A stretch of DNA of 64,000 nucleotides from Asticcacaulis sp. ZE23SCel15 (lineage in GTDB: Bacteria > Pseudomonadota > Alphaproteobacteria > Caulobacterales > Caulobacteraceae). This document shows, one piece after another, positions 7,848 through 16,612 of the stretch. Numbering within the stretch: the stretch's first letter is position 1; each line of letters opens with the position of its first letter. Where the stretch lies: positions 419,001 through 483,000 of the forward strand of contig NZ_CP130044.1 in assembly GCF_030505395.1 (NCBI RefSeq). The letters are read 5' to 3'. The notes under the pieces are model-generated. The model ran no database searches, was not told where the DNA came from, and saw nothing but the letters and a program-made list of their open reading frames with translations. The position numbers were made by a program, and so were the translations under genes.

Positions 7848-8549
7848 TTAAGCGGCGACGGTACCGCCGACTTCGGACGGATCGCGCAGGACGTAGCCAC
7901 GGCCCCAGACGGTTTCGATATAGTGGTTGCCCGAAGCGGCCACGGCCAGCTTCTTGCGCAGCTTACAGATGAACACGTCGATGATCTTAAGTTCAGGCTC
8001 GTCCATGCCGCCGTACAGGTGGTTCAGGAACATTTCCTTGGTCAGCGTCGTGCCCTTACGCAGGGACAAAAGCTCAAGCATTTCATATTCTTTGCCGGTC
8101 AGGTGCACGCGGTTGCCAGACACTTCGACTGTCTTGGCGTCCAGATTGACAATGATGTCGCCGGTCTTGATCACCGATTGGGCATGGCCCTTGGAGCGGC
8201 GGACCACAGCGTGAATACGCGCGATCATTTCGTCTTTGTGGAACGGCTTGGTCATGTAGTCGTCAGCGCCGTTGCCCAGGGTCTTAACCTTGGTGTCGAT
8301 TTCAGACGTGCCCGACAGGATCATGATCGGCGTATTGATCTTGCCCACGCGCAACTGGCGCAGCACTTCGACGCCTGACATATCCGGCAGCGAAAGGTCC
8401 AGCAGGATCAGGTCGTAATCGTAGATCTTACCCAGATCCACGCCCTCTTCGCCCAGATCGGTCGTGTAGACGTTAAAACCTTCCGACTTAAGCATCAATT
8501 CGATGCTTTGCGCGGTCGCGCTGTCGTCCTCAATCAATAAAACTCGCAT
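7848..8549 (-). CDS. ctrA: Cell-cycle response regulator CtrA
   Basis: The master OmpR-type regulator of cell cycle, flagella and chromosome replication in Caulobacterales. The 233-residue product is near-identical over long stretches to Caulobacter CtrA as I recall it. It has a receiver domain with acidic pocket EDD (7-9), phospho-acceptor Asp51 in [11 protein letters not shown] and Lys in MTKPF, then a winged-helix DNA-binding domain ending [10 protein letters not shown]. The C-terminus is VAA, matching the Ala-Ala tail used for ClpXP-dependent turnover (family knowledge). ATG 8549 was chosen over the TTG one codon upstream. It is expressed alone, with its own promoter region and terminator. 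Likely targets in this window are fliI, fliF and sciP. Confidence 0.98.
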   Translation of the reverse strand: MRVLLIEDDSATAQSIELMLKSEGFNVYTTDLGEEGVDLGKIYDYDLILLDLSLPDMSGVEVLRQLRVGKINTPIMILSGTSEIDTKVKTLGNGADDYMTKPFHKDEMIARIHAVVRRSKGHAQSVIKTGDIIVNLDAKTVEVSGNRVHLTGKEYEMLELLSLRKGTTLTKEMFLNHLYGGMDEPELKIIDVFICKLRKKLAVAASGNHYIETVWGRGYVLRDPSEVGGTVAA

Positions 8550-8602
8550 CAAGCCCCTCCGGCGTTGGGAACGAGGTCAGGGCAACATGCCCAAACCATT
8601 CG

Positions 8603-8660
8603 TTAACAAGCTAAAACGAAAATCCCTTAAGATTCGTTAAGCTTACCCGAATATTGATTC
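8603..8660 (-). promoter_or_regulatory. Candidate ctrA promoter region with GANTC and TTAA motifs
   Basis: Upstream of ctrA lie two GATTC sites (8631-8635 and 8656-8660), targets of the CcrM-type GANTC methylase, and TTAA half-sites at 8603, 8627 and 8637. The last two form TTAA-N6-TTAA around one GANTC. A further GAATC lies at 8755. In Caulobacter the ctrA P1 promoter is methylation-sensitive and autoregulated, so the layout fits. The rest of the 340-base gap shows no gene. Confidence 0.5.
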
Positions 8661-8892
8661 GTAGAGTGATTTGCAACTCACCCACAAGGCCGGTAAGTCA
8701 ACAATTCTATTTATTAACAGGATAAATATGTGCATTTTTTGGCACTAAGTCTTCGAATCACAGCGGGGAACCCCCGCGGGTGAAACTTGGAGCGGGCGGC
8801 AAGGACAGCTTTTTCGCAAACACACAATTGCGCTTGTAACTCCGGGAAAAGAGTTGAATAAATTCAGGCAATAACAATAATCGGGGGGAACT

Positions 8893-10086
8893 ATGTCAGA
8901 ACAACCTGCGCCCGTCGCGCGCAACGAAGCGGTCGATGTCTTGCGCGCCTTTGCCATTTTCGGCGTCTTTGCGGTTCACATTGCCGATCAGTTCGAGCTT
9001 TATTACGCCCATATGACGCCCGACCCCCTGACCGGGTTTGTGCTGACCTACATCATGGGTAAGTCGTTTTCGCTGCTGGCCCTGTGTTTTGGTTTAAGCT
9101 TTTTTGTCCTGATGGACCGCGAAGCGCATAAGGGCGGGGATTTTTCCGGCCGGTTTGCCTGGCGCATGGCCGTGCTGGCAATCATCGGCGTGGTGCATGG
9201 GGCGCTGTACCGGGGCGATGTGCTGACAGTTTTAGCCCCGATCGGGCTGGTGCTGATCCCGTTTCATCGGGTGCGCCAGAACGGGATACTGATTGCCATC
9301 GCCGCCATACTGATCCTGCAGCCGTTTATTTTCTATCAGACACTCAGCGCCGTAAGCGGTGCCGACTGGGCCAATGCCAAGCCCAACTTCTGGAATGGCG
9401 GCAGTTTTGACGCCTATCAGCATGGGACGTTTATCGATGTCATCCGCTACAACCTGTTTGAAGGTCAGTACCCAAAATGGTGGTTTTTCCTTGAAACCGG
9501 GCGGGTGGCGCAAATCGCGGGCCTGTTCCTGATTGGCATGGTTCTGGGCCGCATCGGCTTTTTCGATCAGCCGCAGAGGTATGCGACGGCGCGGCGTATA
9601 TGGCTGGTGGTTTTGGCCGCCCTGTCTGTGGCGCTCATCATTTATAAACCGGCGCTAATCGCGCTGGCCCCGACCGCGCATAGCCCGGTTATGGCTGGGG
9701 CCCTGTCGAATATGATATTAAGCGGGTGGACAGACCTGACGCTGATGGGCGTTTACGTGCTGGTGATCCTTGAGCTGTTTTACGGGTTCGCAGGGTCAGG
9801 CTTGCGCGTTCTTGTCCCCGCCGGACGCATGACCTTAAGTCTTTATGTGTTTCAGGCCGTGGTGTGGGTGCCGGTCTATTATGGCTTCGGCCTGGGCGGG
9901 TGGGCATGGCTGACACCGCCGACGGCCATGCTGTGGGGTGCAGCCTTCTTTGTGGCCGAAGTCATCTTCGCCCAGCTGTGGCTTAAGCGCTTCTATTACG
10001 GCCCGCTGGAATGGGTCTGGCGCGCGGCGACCCAGATGAGTGTTATGGTGCCGTTTCGGCGCGCACTAACACAGGGTAAAATATGA
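8893..10086 (+). CDS. DUF418 family membrane protein (YeiB-like)
   Basis: A 397-residue polytopic inner-membrane protein with about 8-10 hydrophobic segments. The opening RNEAVDVLRAFAIFGVFAVH is the N-terminal signature of DUF418/YeiB proteins (VDxLRGFAxxGI), and KRFYYGPLEWVWRAAT near the C-terminus is the family's W.KRF..GPLEWLWR motif. The function is not established; it resembles acyltransferase-3 and heparan N-acetyltransferase-like membrane enzymes. A strong purine-rich GGGGGGAAC precedes the ATG. The stop overlaps the start of the small downstream gene, so the two are probably co-translated. Confidence 0.85.
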   Translation: MSEQPAPVARNEAVDVLRAFAIFGVFAVHIADQFELYYAHMTPDPLTGFVLTYIMGKSFSLLALCFGLSFFVLMDREAHKGGDFSGRFAWRMAVLAIIGVVHGALYRGDVLTVLAPIGLVLIPFHRVRQNGILIAIAAILILQPFIFYQTLSAVSGADWANAKPNFWNGGSFDAYQHGTFIDVIRYNLFEGQYPKWWFFLETGRVAQIAGLFLIGMVLGRIGFFDQPQRYATARRIWLVVLAALSVALIIYKPALIALAPTAHSPVMAGALSNMILSGWTDLTLMGVYVLVILELFYGFAGSGLRVLVPAGRMTLSLYVFQAVVWVPVYYGFGLGGWAWLTPPTAMLWGAAFFVAEVIFAQLWLKRFYYGPLEWVWRAATQMSVMVPFRRALTQGKI

Positions 10087-10289
10087 TGCTCCCACCATGG
10101 AAACAGCATCCCGATATTCCGCGCGGCATTGGCTGGCGCATGGGCCGTGGCGAAGACTCCTACAATCAGTTCTATCAGTGGTTCAGCAGAATGGATTCAG
10201 ACGCACAAATTATCTACGCCGCCGAAAACCCGGAGCCTGACGAATGGTCAGGCATTTATGAACGCATCAAAAGCCATCCGTGGCTTTAG
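10083..10289 (+). CDS. Small hypothetical protein coupled to the DUF418 gene
   Basis: A 68-residue aromatic-rich soluble protein (eight Trp or Tyr in the first 47 residues) with no recognised domain. The ATG at 10083 overlaps the stop codon of the membrane-protein gene (ATGA), a strong sign of translational coupling; a second ATG follows at once. The stop lies 10 bases from the end of the convergent hemerythrin gene. A partner or accessory role for the membrane protein is only inferred from coupling. Confidence 0.55.
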   Translation: MMLPPWKQHPDIPRGIGWRMGRGEDSYNQFYQWFSRMDSDAQIIYAAENPEPDEWSGIYERIKSHPWL

Positions 10290-10298
10290 ACAGACAGC

Positions 10299-10781
10299 CT
10301 ACTCCTCACCCACTGTGGCGGCGGCTTTTTCCTTGGGTTTGCGGTCTTTGAAGACCTTACCCATGTCGCGCTCTTCGGTTTTGGTCAGTTCTTCATCGGC
10401 GGCGGGGAACATTTCCTCTTCCTCCTCCTCGATATGATGAAGATATTCGTGCTTTAGCTCCGAGAACTTCTCCGACCACGCTTTCGATCCGGCATCAAGC
10501 TCGGCAATCTCGTCAATCAAGTCTTCGATTTCCTTATGCTCAGCCACCGAATGGCGAGCCTTGCTGGTCAGATCAGGATTGGCCATCATCACTGAATAGA
10601 GCGCCTGTTCTTCGGCCGCCGCGTGAGCCTTGGCCTCCAGCGCAAAGGCCGCAAAATGCTCCAGACGCGCGTCCTTATCGGCGGCCTCGATCTTATCCAG
10701 CAGCTTACGGTGCTTATTGTGATCAGCGATCAGGGCGGTGAAGATATCAAGCGCAGATTTCGTGGGGGTTTTATTAGTCAT
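10299..10781 (-). CDS. Hemerythrin-like HHE domain protein
   Basis: A 160-residue, highly charged four-helix protein with the hemerythrin/HHE pattern: DHNKHRKLLDKIE, then EAKAHAAAEEQALYSVM, SVAEHKEIEDLIDEI and ELKHEYLHHIEEEEEEMFP. The His and Glu residues would bind a di-iron centre used for oxygen, NO or iron sensing and storage (family knowledge). ATG 10781 was chosen because GGAGG lies just upstream; a longer frame to 10931 lacks family similarity and overlaps the GH28 gene. The tail is Lys/Glu-rich. The protein is probably cytoplasmic and linked to stress or redox physiology. Confidence 0.85.
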   Translation of the reverse strand: MTNKTPTKSALDIFTALIADHNKHRKLLDKIEAADKDARLEHFAAFALEAKAHAAAEEQALYSVMMANPDLTSKARHSVAEHKEIEDLIDEIAELDAGSKAWSEKFSELKHEYLHHIEEEEEEMFPAADEELTKTEERDMGKVFKDRKPKEKAAATVGEE

Positions 10782-10836
10782 AGGGGCCGCCTCCAAAAGG
10801 TTAACCCACCCTAACCACCTAAAAATGGCTTTTCGA

Positions 10837-12267
10837 TCAGGTCGCGCCGTCAGATAATAAAGTCTGCGTATCGTCCAAAACCATATCCGGCCTTGCATCA
10901 GGGCTGGCGGTTGCCAGCACCACATTCTCAAGCCTTAAGCCCCGTACATGCCGCGCCCAAAGCCCAAAAGCTGGCGTGATCCCGAACATGCTCGGCTCCG
11001 GATAGGCGCTATCCAGTTCATCAGGCCGGCGCGCCGCATCCTCTGCCGTGCAGCCACCGCGATAGGTGAAATGCACATTCGATAGGGTCACATCCTCAAT
11101 CGGATGGTCGCTCAGCCCCATGATCAGCGCCGAATAATCCGGCAATATATCGGTCGCGGTCATGTCCGATATCCGCACGCGACGGATCGCGCCGGGCGTT
11201 GTGCCTTCCGGCCCGCGCAGACGCGCCCCTATGCGCAGGAATAGCGGCGCTGTCGTAACCTCGTTCAGGCTCAGGTTTTCGGCCACCACATCTTCGATCA
11301 CTCCGCCATCGACCGTTTCCAGCGCCAGGCCGCGGGAACGCTCAAAATGGCAGTTACGGATGGTGATGCGCCGGAAACTGCCGTTCGATTCCGTACCGAT
11401 CTTGATGCGGCCGGTGACGCGGTCCTGATCCGGTGCACGCTCTTGCGTCCGCCCAAAGGTGCCATCCAGCATGGTGCCCAGGTCGAACCCGCTGACGCGG
11501 CAATCTTCGATATGGATGTCTTCGCAGTCACGGAGTTCGCCCAAAGCAAAACTCGATTTCAGCACAATCGCATCGTCATTAGGCGTATTGACCTTGCAGC
11601 CGGTGATGCGCACGCGCTTGCAGCCGTCGATATCCAGCCCGTCGCGGTTGGTGTCGATGGTCAGACCGTCGATCACCATGTCCTCAACACCGGTGGCCAG
11701 CAGCGCAAAATGGCCGCCGTTTTTAATCGTAAATCCGCGCAAGGTGACATGGCGGCAGTTCTTAAGCGCGATAGATTTATTACCCAGCCCCTTCATGGCC
11801 GAAACTTCCGGTGCCAGTTCGGCCATGACTTCGGCGGACAGGCCACGCATGCTGAGCGGAAACTCACCGGCCTGCTTTTGCCATTGCGATCCCGGCCCTT
11901 CGCGGGTCAAACCTTCGCCATTGATCAGGCCTGAGCCGGTAATGGCGATATGCGCCAGCCCCTCGCCCCAGATCAGCGAGTTGTGCCAGTGGGAGTGGCC
12001 AAAATCCTGATATAGATCAAATGGATTGGACTCAAACGGATCATATGCGCCGCCGTGGAGTTTCGGGTCGGCGGCGATAATCTCCGCCCCTTCGGACAGG
12101 TGCAGGGTGACGTGGCTTTTCAGGCGGATCGAAAAACTTAAATACCGTCCCGCCGGAAATACCACCACCCCGCCGTCAGTGGCTGCGGCCTCAATGGCGG
12201 CATTGATCGCGCCGGTATCCAGCGCCACACCGTCGCCAACCGCCCCGAAATCCCTGATATTGAACAT
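10837..12267 (-). CDS. Glycoside hydrolase family 28 (polygalacturonase-type)
   Basis: A pectin-active right-handed beta-helix hydrolase. It opens MFNIRDFGAVGDG, a standard start of the GH28/pectate-lyase-3 N-terminal domain. The catalytic motifs are NTNRDGLDIDGC and NTPNDDAIVLKS (the two-Asp motif, about residues 220-255), then RIKIGTES, the GH28 RIK motif. ATG 12267 was chosen because GGAG precedes it; 16 extra residues to 12315 look spurious. With this start there is no signal peptide, so the enzyme would be cytoplasmic, cutting imported oligogalacturonides or rhamnogalacturonan fragments. It fits plant-polymer use, as does the GH10 xylanase at 18398. Confidence 0.88.
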   Translation of the reverse strand: MFNIRDFGAVGDGVALDTGAINAAIEAAATDGGVVVFPAGRYLSFSIRLKSHVTLHLSEGAEIIAADPKLHGGAYDPFESNPFDLYQDFGHSHWHNSLIWGEGLAHIAITGSGLINGEGLTREGPGSQWQKQAGEFPLSMRGLSAEVMAELAPEVSAMKGLGNKSIALKNCRHVTLRGFTIKNGGHFALLATGVEDMVIDGLTIDTNRDGLDIDGCKRVRITGCKVNTPNDDAIVLKSSFALGELRDCEDIHIEDCRVSGFDLGTMLDGTFGRTQERAPDQDRVTGRIKIGTESNGSFRRITIRNCHFERSRGLALETVDGGVIEDVVAENLSLNEVTTAPLFLRIGARLRGPEGTTPGAIRRVRISDMTATDILPDYSALIMGLSDHPIEDVTLSNVHFTYRGGCTAEDAARRPDELDSAYPEPSMFGITPAFGLWARHVRGLRLENVVLATASPDARPDMVLDDTQTLLSDGAT

Positions 12268-12323
12268 GCGCGTCTCCGTTTTGGCCGGATTAGCGCAGCC
12301 CCCTTCAAAGGGCAATGCTTAAG

Positions 12324-13292
12324 CTACGGCACCAATATCGTCGTGCCGGTGGTGGCACGGCTTTCCAGCGCTTGGTGGGCAAGGGCAGCGTCGCTCAACG
12401 CAAAGCGCTGATGGATGGGGATGGTGATAATCCCGCGCCCGATCAGGTCGAATAGTTCGCTGGCCGAAGCCAGCAAATCCGCGCGCGTGGCGTTATAGGC
12501 AAACAGCGATGGCCGCGTCATGTAGAGCGAACCCTTGGCATTGAGGATGCCGATATCAAACGGCGGAATTGGCCCTGACGATTGCCCGAACGACACAAAC
12601 AGACCGCGCGGTTTCAGCACATCTAATGATGCCGGAAAGGTATCCGCGCCGACGGAATCATAGACCACATCAAAGCGTCCGCCATTCAGTTCCAAAGCTT
12701 TCGGCGCAAAGTCTTCATCGGCATAGTTGATGACGTGATCATAGCCGTGCGCCATCGCCAGATCGACCTTGGCCTGAGACCCGGCTGTACCGATAATGTA
12801 CGCGCCCAGATGCCGCGCCCACTGCCCGGCGATCAGGCCCACGCCACCGGCGGCGGCATGAAACAACAGGCGGTCACCGGCCTTAACCTCAAACGTCCGG
12901 CGCAGCAGATATTGCACCGTCAGGCCTTTCAAGAGGGATGCCGCTGCCACGTCGTCCGGTACAGTATCCGGCAGTGGGATCAGCTTATCGGCAGGCACAT
13001 TGCGCGCCTCGACATAGGTGCCCGGTCCATCAAGATAGACCACACGGTCGCCGGGTTTAAATCCGTCAACACCTTCGCCTATGGCCTCAATGACACCGGC
13101 GGCCTCATTCCCCGGCGAAAACGGCAGGGCGGCCTTATAAAGCCCTGAGCGGAAATAGGTGTCGATATAGTTGACCCCGATCGCCGTGTGGCGCACCCGC
13201 ACCTCACCGGCTTGTGGCGGGGTGAGGTCAATGTCTTCGGCCACCATGACGTCAGGGCCGCCGGTGTGATGCACGCGGATCGCTAAGACCAT
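12324..13292 (-). CDS. qor: NADPH:quinone oxidoreductase, zinc-free MDR family
   Basis: A 322-residue medium-chain reductase of the quinone oxidoreductase group. An N-terminal GroES-like domain holds the typical NYIDTYFRSGLY segment, and the nucleotide-binding motif is AAAGGVGLIAGQWARHLGA (about residues 149-167). The catalytic zinc ligands of alcohol dehydrogenases are lacking. It reduces quinones or enones with NADPH in the cytoplasm. It is transcribed like the downstream GH28 gene with a 56-base gap, but a functional link is not obvious. The name qor is by family similarity. Confidence 0.88.
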   Translation of the reverse strand: MVLAIRVHHTGGPDVMVAEDIDLTPPQAGEVRVRHTAIGVNYIDTYFRSGLYKAALPFSPGNEAAGVIEAIGEGVDGFKPGDRVVYLDGPGTYVEARNVPADKLIPLPDTVPDDVAAASLLKGLTVQYLLRRTFEVKAGDRLLFHAAAGGVGLIAGQWARHLGAYIIGTAGSQAKVDLAMAHGYDHVINYADEDFAPKALELNGGRFDVVYDSVGADTFPASLDVLKPRGLFVSFGQSSGPIPPFDIGILNAKGSLYMTRPSLFAYNATRADLLASASELFDLIGRGIITIPIHQRFALSDAALAHQALESRATTGTTILVP

Positions 13293-13337
13293 CGGATATC
13301 TCCTTATTCGTTCAGAGATATATCGGCGTCACGGCTT

Positions 13338-15287
13338 TCAGTTCAATAGCGGGATGCCGCAGCTTTGCAGAAACCGGGAAGTCTCATCATAAAATGCCGA
13401 AGGCCGTGTCGGATCACGATCATCACCGTTCGGCACAAAGATCACCATACCTTGGCGGGCGCGGGTGAGGATGACGCGGTAAGCATTTTTGAGGTATAGC
13501 CGCTGATGGCGGTCCTTGACCGACTGCCATTTCGTGCCTTTGAATTTGTTCAGTTGCCAACCGTGGCTATCATGGCGCAGGTCGGCGTCCCAGCACACCC
13601 CGGCCCAATCCAGCTCCAGCCCCTGCACGTCAAATTCGGTCGCCACATCTTCCAGGTAATAGGATGACCGCACATCCGCACGATCATTCAGGAACCAGTT
13701 GGCCGGGTCAATCTCGGTCTTGATATGCACGCCTTCGGGCTTAAGCCGCAATGCGCCGGATGAAGCGATCAGGCCGAACCGCGCTGTACCCCGCCCCTGT
13801 TTACGTAACCATTCGCGGGCGGCGCCCAAATCGCGGGTCAGGTAGATGGGATAATTACCTAACTTGTCAAAGGCCGCCCGTGCCGCCTCGGCATCACCAT
13901 TTAGGACGTGGGCGACGAAATCCGACAGGGTTTCCGCCCGGAACGACCGCATAGACACCGCCAGATGCAGATCGTCATGCAGGGTCACGGGCTCGGTTTT
14001 GATAAAGGCAGCGGCATCGTTATTCAGGTCATAGTCCGGCTGCGTTATCTGCGCCGAAGCATGGACGCGCCAGTGCGGAAAATGATCACGGATCGCCGCT
14101 ATCCATTCGGATAATCCCGCCTCACCGGTATTGATTTCCTGCCCGCCGCCGATCAGGCACACCACCGCGCACCAGTCGTCATGACGATCCATAACCCGCA
14201 GCAAAAACTCAGGTTCGGACATATCAAAATCGGCAACCGCGCGCTTTTGCTGCATGAACTTTGAGGCCTGCGCCCGCGTCCAGGCGCGCTGAGCTTCATC
14301 AAAGACCACGATATGATCAGAAGGCGCTTCGTGGCTGCGCAGGTAATGGTCGCGGAAGTGGTGAATATTCTGAATGAAGGCGTGAACATTCCGCGCAATA
14401 TGGGTTTTGGTGCCGCCCGTTCGGGATTGCTGATCGCGGATCAGGGCCTCGGATAGCACCGCCACCAAAGGCCCGTTGCCGGATAGGAACGTCGCATGAG
14501 TGTCACCCTGATCACTGCGTTGGGTGGCGACGTTTAGGCCCGCCAAGGTCTTGCCGGCCCCCGGAACGCCGGTGACAAAACAGATCGATTTTTGCCGGTG
14601 AGCGCGGGAGGTTTCCACCACGCGGTTGATGATCTCCTGCGTGCGACCAAGATTGAGCGCCCCCGCGTCATGACGCACAATGTCTGCCACATCATGACGG
14701 GCATAGAGCGCGCGGGCGGCTTCGATAATGGTAGGCGTTGGGCGATAGCCGGTGGCAGCCCAGGTATGCGCATCAAACTGTGCGGCCGCCGTGGCGCTGA
14801 ACATTTTCAGGACATAGCCAAGGTCGGCAGGGCACACGCACAAGGGCTTGGCGACATGGGAACCCGGCAATTCAAACTGGATGAGGCCGGACGCACGCGC
14901 TTTGGTGGGCACCAATACCGGCACTATCGCCAGATCATGACTGCCCAAATGGAAGTTTTTCAGATCGAGCGCATAGTCTTCGACCTGCTCTATGGCGTGG
15001 CGGTCAAAGGTGTCGGAGCCTACCTTAAACTCGATCACAAACACGCAGTCGCCAATCAGCACCACGCAATCGGCGCGCTTACCCATGCGCGGAATGGCAA
15101 ACTCGAAATAGAGCGTAAAGGCCGGTTGATCGCTAAGTGCCGCGCGCATCAGGGTGATTTGCTGCGCCCATGCGTCGCGCTGAGTTATCTCCAGCGCAAA
15201 TGAATGCCCCTGCGCCAAAGCCCCAAGAATATGCTCACCCGTATCGGCAAAAAACCGCGCACGGTCTGCGGTATAATAGGCGCGCAT
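13338..15287 (-). CDS. DUF2075 P-loop helicase with N-terminal PD-(D/E)XK-like nuclease
   Basis: A 649-residue fusion. The N-terminal part has a nuclease-like core: Asp73 in KRADCVVLIG, then Glu86-x-Lys88 in VIEFKVG, the D-(x)n-ExK pattern. A superfamily-1-like ATPase follows: Walker A GVPGAGKT (about 240-247), DEAQRAW (about 330), and C-terminal helicase-like QGLELDWAGVCWD and YRVILTRARQGM motifs. These fit DUF2075/Schlafen-type P-loop proteins (family knowledge). ATG 15287 was chosen because AGGGGGAGCA precedes it; a TTG at 15350 adds 21 unlikely residues. It is a single gene with no partner. Roles in nucleic-acid processing, repair or stand-alone defence are possible; which is unknown. Confidence 0.8.
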   Translation of the reverse strand: MRAYYTADRARFFADTGEHILGALAQGHSFALEITQRDAWAQQITLMRAALSDQPAFTLYFEFAIPRMGKRADCVVLIGDCVFVIEFKVGSDTFDRHAIEQVEDYALDLKNFHLGSHDLAIVPVLVPTKARASGLIQFELPGSHVAKPLCVCPADLGYVLKMFSATAAAQFDAHTWAATGYRPTPTIIEAARALYARHDVADIVRHDAGALNLGRTQEIINRVVETSRAHRQKSICFVTGVPGAGKTLAGLNVATQRSDQGDTHATFLSGNGPLVAVLSEALIRDQQSRTGGTKTHIARNVHAFIQNIHHFRDHYLRSHEAPSDHIVVFDEAQRAWTRAQASKFMQQKRAVADFDMSEPEFLLRVMDRHDDWCAVVCLIGGGQEINTGEAGLSEWIAAIRDHFPHWRVHASAQITQPDYDLNNDAAAFIKTEPVTLHDDLHLAVSMRSFRAETLSDFVAHVLNGDAEAARAAFDKLGNYPIYLTRDLGAAREWLRKQGRGTARFGLIASSGALRLKPEGVHIKTEIDPANWFLNDRADVRSSYYLEDVATEFDVQGLELDWAGVCWDADLRHDSHGWQLNKFKGTKWQSVKDRHQRLYLKNAYRVILTRARQGMVIFVPNGDDRDPTRPSAFYDETSRFLQSCGIPLLN

Positions 15288-15420
15288 TGCTCCCCCTGAA
15301 ATCGCGCCCAGGCTGTCATAAAGCGTCAGATTTACAAGAAAAATATCCAAGGAGCGTTTTCAGTATGCACAATTCCAAACAATGGTCTAAATAACCGAAA
15401 ATGTTAAGCGGGGGAAAGCC

Positions 15421-16566
15421 ATGCGGTATTTTGCGGCACTTGCCACAGTTTTTGCGACCATGGTCACAGCAAACAATCTATGCGCCGAGACATGGCCTTA
15501 TGACGGCACCGGCAGTCGGTTTAACAAAACCAAGACAGATGAAGAACTAGCACAGTCGGCAAAACTTCTTGCCGAAGAACGAAAGCATTTTGACAGGTTC
15601 AAGGTCGCCGCCGAACGCGGCAACGCCAAGGCCATGTACGATTTTGCAACCTTACTGCATCAAGGAGCTACAAACAGACCTCCGGACATCAAATCAGCCT
15701 ATGACCTATATGAGAAAGCCGCGGAGGCAGGCGAATACCGCGCTAATATTCTGCTTTGCCCGGCATATCTTTTGGGCATTAACCGCCCTGTCAATATCGT
15801 CAAAGGCATGAATAGCTATTGTGTTAAATTAAAACCGGACCAACCCGCCCTTTTATTTTCCGGTGCCTATGATTATGAACACGGCCTGTCCGGGCCGAAG
15901 GACGAAACTGAGGCCCTGAAGCTTTATATGATCGCGGCTCAGGCGGGTAGCGGTGACGCTATGAACCGGCTTGGCCTACGAGCGCTAAATGAGTTAGGTA
16001 AGGATGATGACGCCCGGCAGTGGTTTCGCCGCGCATCTATTGAAGGCTCAATCGATGCTATGTTTAATCTGGCTGAAATGACGGCGGCCGGTCGTGGCGG
16101 TTTTAAAGATGAGGCAGAAGCAACCTGGCTTTACGTAAATGCGGCCCGGCGCGGTCACCAGGGCGCTTCGGCATTACTGGCAAATTACGCAGCCCCTCCG
16201 GCACCTTTGTCCCGTAGTTCGCTATTATGGCCTTCCACGAAAATGATGCAAACTATTAAGGACAAAAACGGAGAGAAAACTAGGCCTTTCGATCTGGATT
16301 TTATTCTAAAATACTACGATAGCGTCATACCTACGACGGCATTAGATTATGAAGCTGAAGGTGTAGCTTCTGTGCACTGTTATATCACAGCGCAACATGT
16401 GGTGGATGTATGCCTCACGCGCGAAGAATTTCCAGTGGGGTATAATTATGCCGCCGTCCTTCAAGGCATCTTCGGTGGCAAAATCACGGTTCCCCCAACC
16501 GACAATGACGGTTTGCCAACGGCACATACCGTCATAACTTTAAAATACCGTTGGACCTTCAATTAG
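15421..16566 (+). CDS. Secreted Sel1-repeat protein with a C-terminal TonB-C-like domain
   Basis: A 381-residue envelope protein. A signal peptide ends near LCAETW (about residue 23). Sel1-like repeats cover about 58-250, for example AERGNAKAMYDFATLLHQ, DETEALKLYMIAAQAGSGDA and EAEATWLYVNAARRGHQGA. The last 95 residues (LDYEAEGVASVHCYITAQHV to ITLKYRW) follow the TonB C-terminal domain pattern (YPxxAxxxGxEGxVxVxxxVxxxGxVxxxxV). Sel1 repeats bind partner proteins; TonB-C-like ends interact with periplasmic or outer-membrane partners. No TonB transmembrane anchor is present. The function is unknown. A GGGGGAAAG Shine-Dalgarno precedes the ATG. Confidence 0.75.
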   Translation: MRYFAALATVFATMVTANNLCAETWPYDGTGSRFNKTKTDEELAQSAKLLAEERKHFDRFKVAAERGNAKAMYDFATLLHQGATNRPPDIKSAYDLYEKAAEAGEYRANILLCPAYLLGINRPVNIVKGMNSYCVKLKPDQPALLFSGAYDYEHGLSGPKDETEALKLYMIAAQAGSGDAMNRLGLRALNELGKDDDARQWFRRASIEGSIDAMFNLAEMTAAGRGGFKDEAEATWLYVNAARRGHQGASALLANYAAPPAPLSRSSLLWPSTKMMQTIKDKNGEKTRPFDLDFILKYYDSVIPTTALDYEAEGVASVHCYITAQHVVDVCLTREEFPVGYNYAAVLQGIFGGKITVPPTDNDGLPTAHTVITLKYRWTFN

Positions 16567-16574
16567 TCTGCCCA

Positions 16575-16588
16575 TTAACCATTCTTAA
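16575..16588 (+). promoter_or_regulatory. Candidate CtrA box upstream of fliI
   Basis: TTAACCATTCTTAA lies 24 bases before the fliI start codon: TTAA-N6-TTAA, containing the TTAACCAT half-site seen in CtrA targets. If it overlies the -35 region, transcription would start near the ATG, giving a leaderless or very short leader. The spacing is one base shorter than the classical N7. Confidence 0.45.
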
Positions 16589-16612
16589 GTTTGCGTTACC
16601 TAAACTCACCCC

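Noticed and set aside
10782-10931. Longer N-terminus for the hemerythrin-like protein
   Set aside because: Overlaps the GH28 3' end, contains Trp-rich non-family sequence and ignores the GGAGG before 10781.
15288-15350. Upstream TTG start for the DUF2075 protein
   Set aside because: The ATG at 15287 has AGGGGGAGCA directly upstream, and the extra residues show no conservation pattern.
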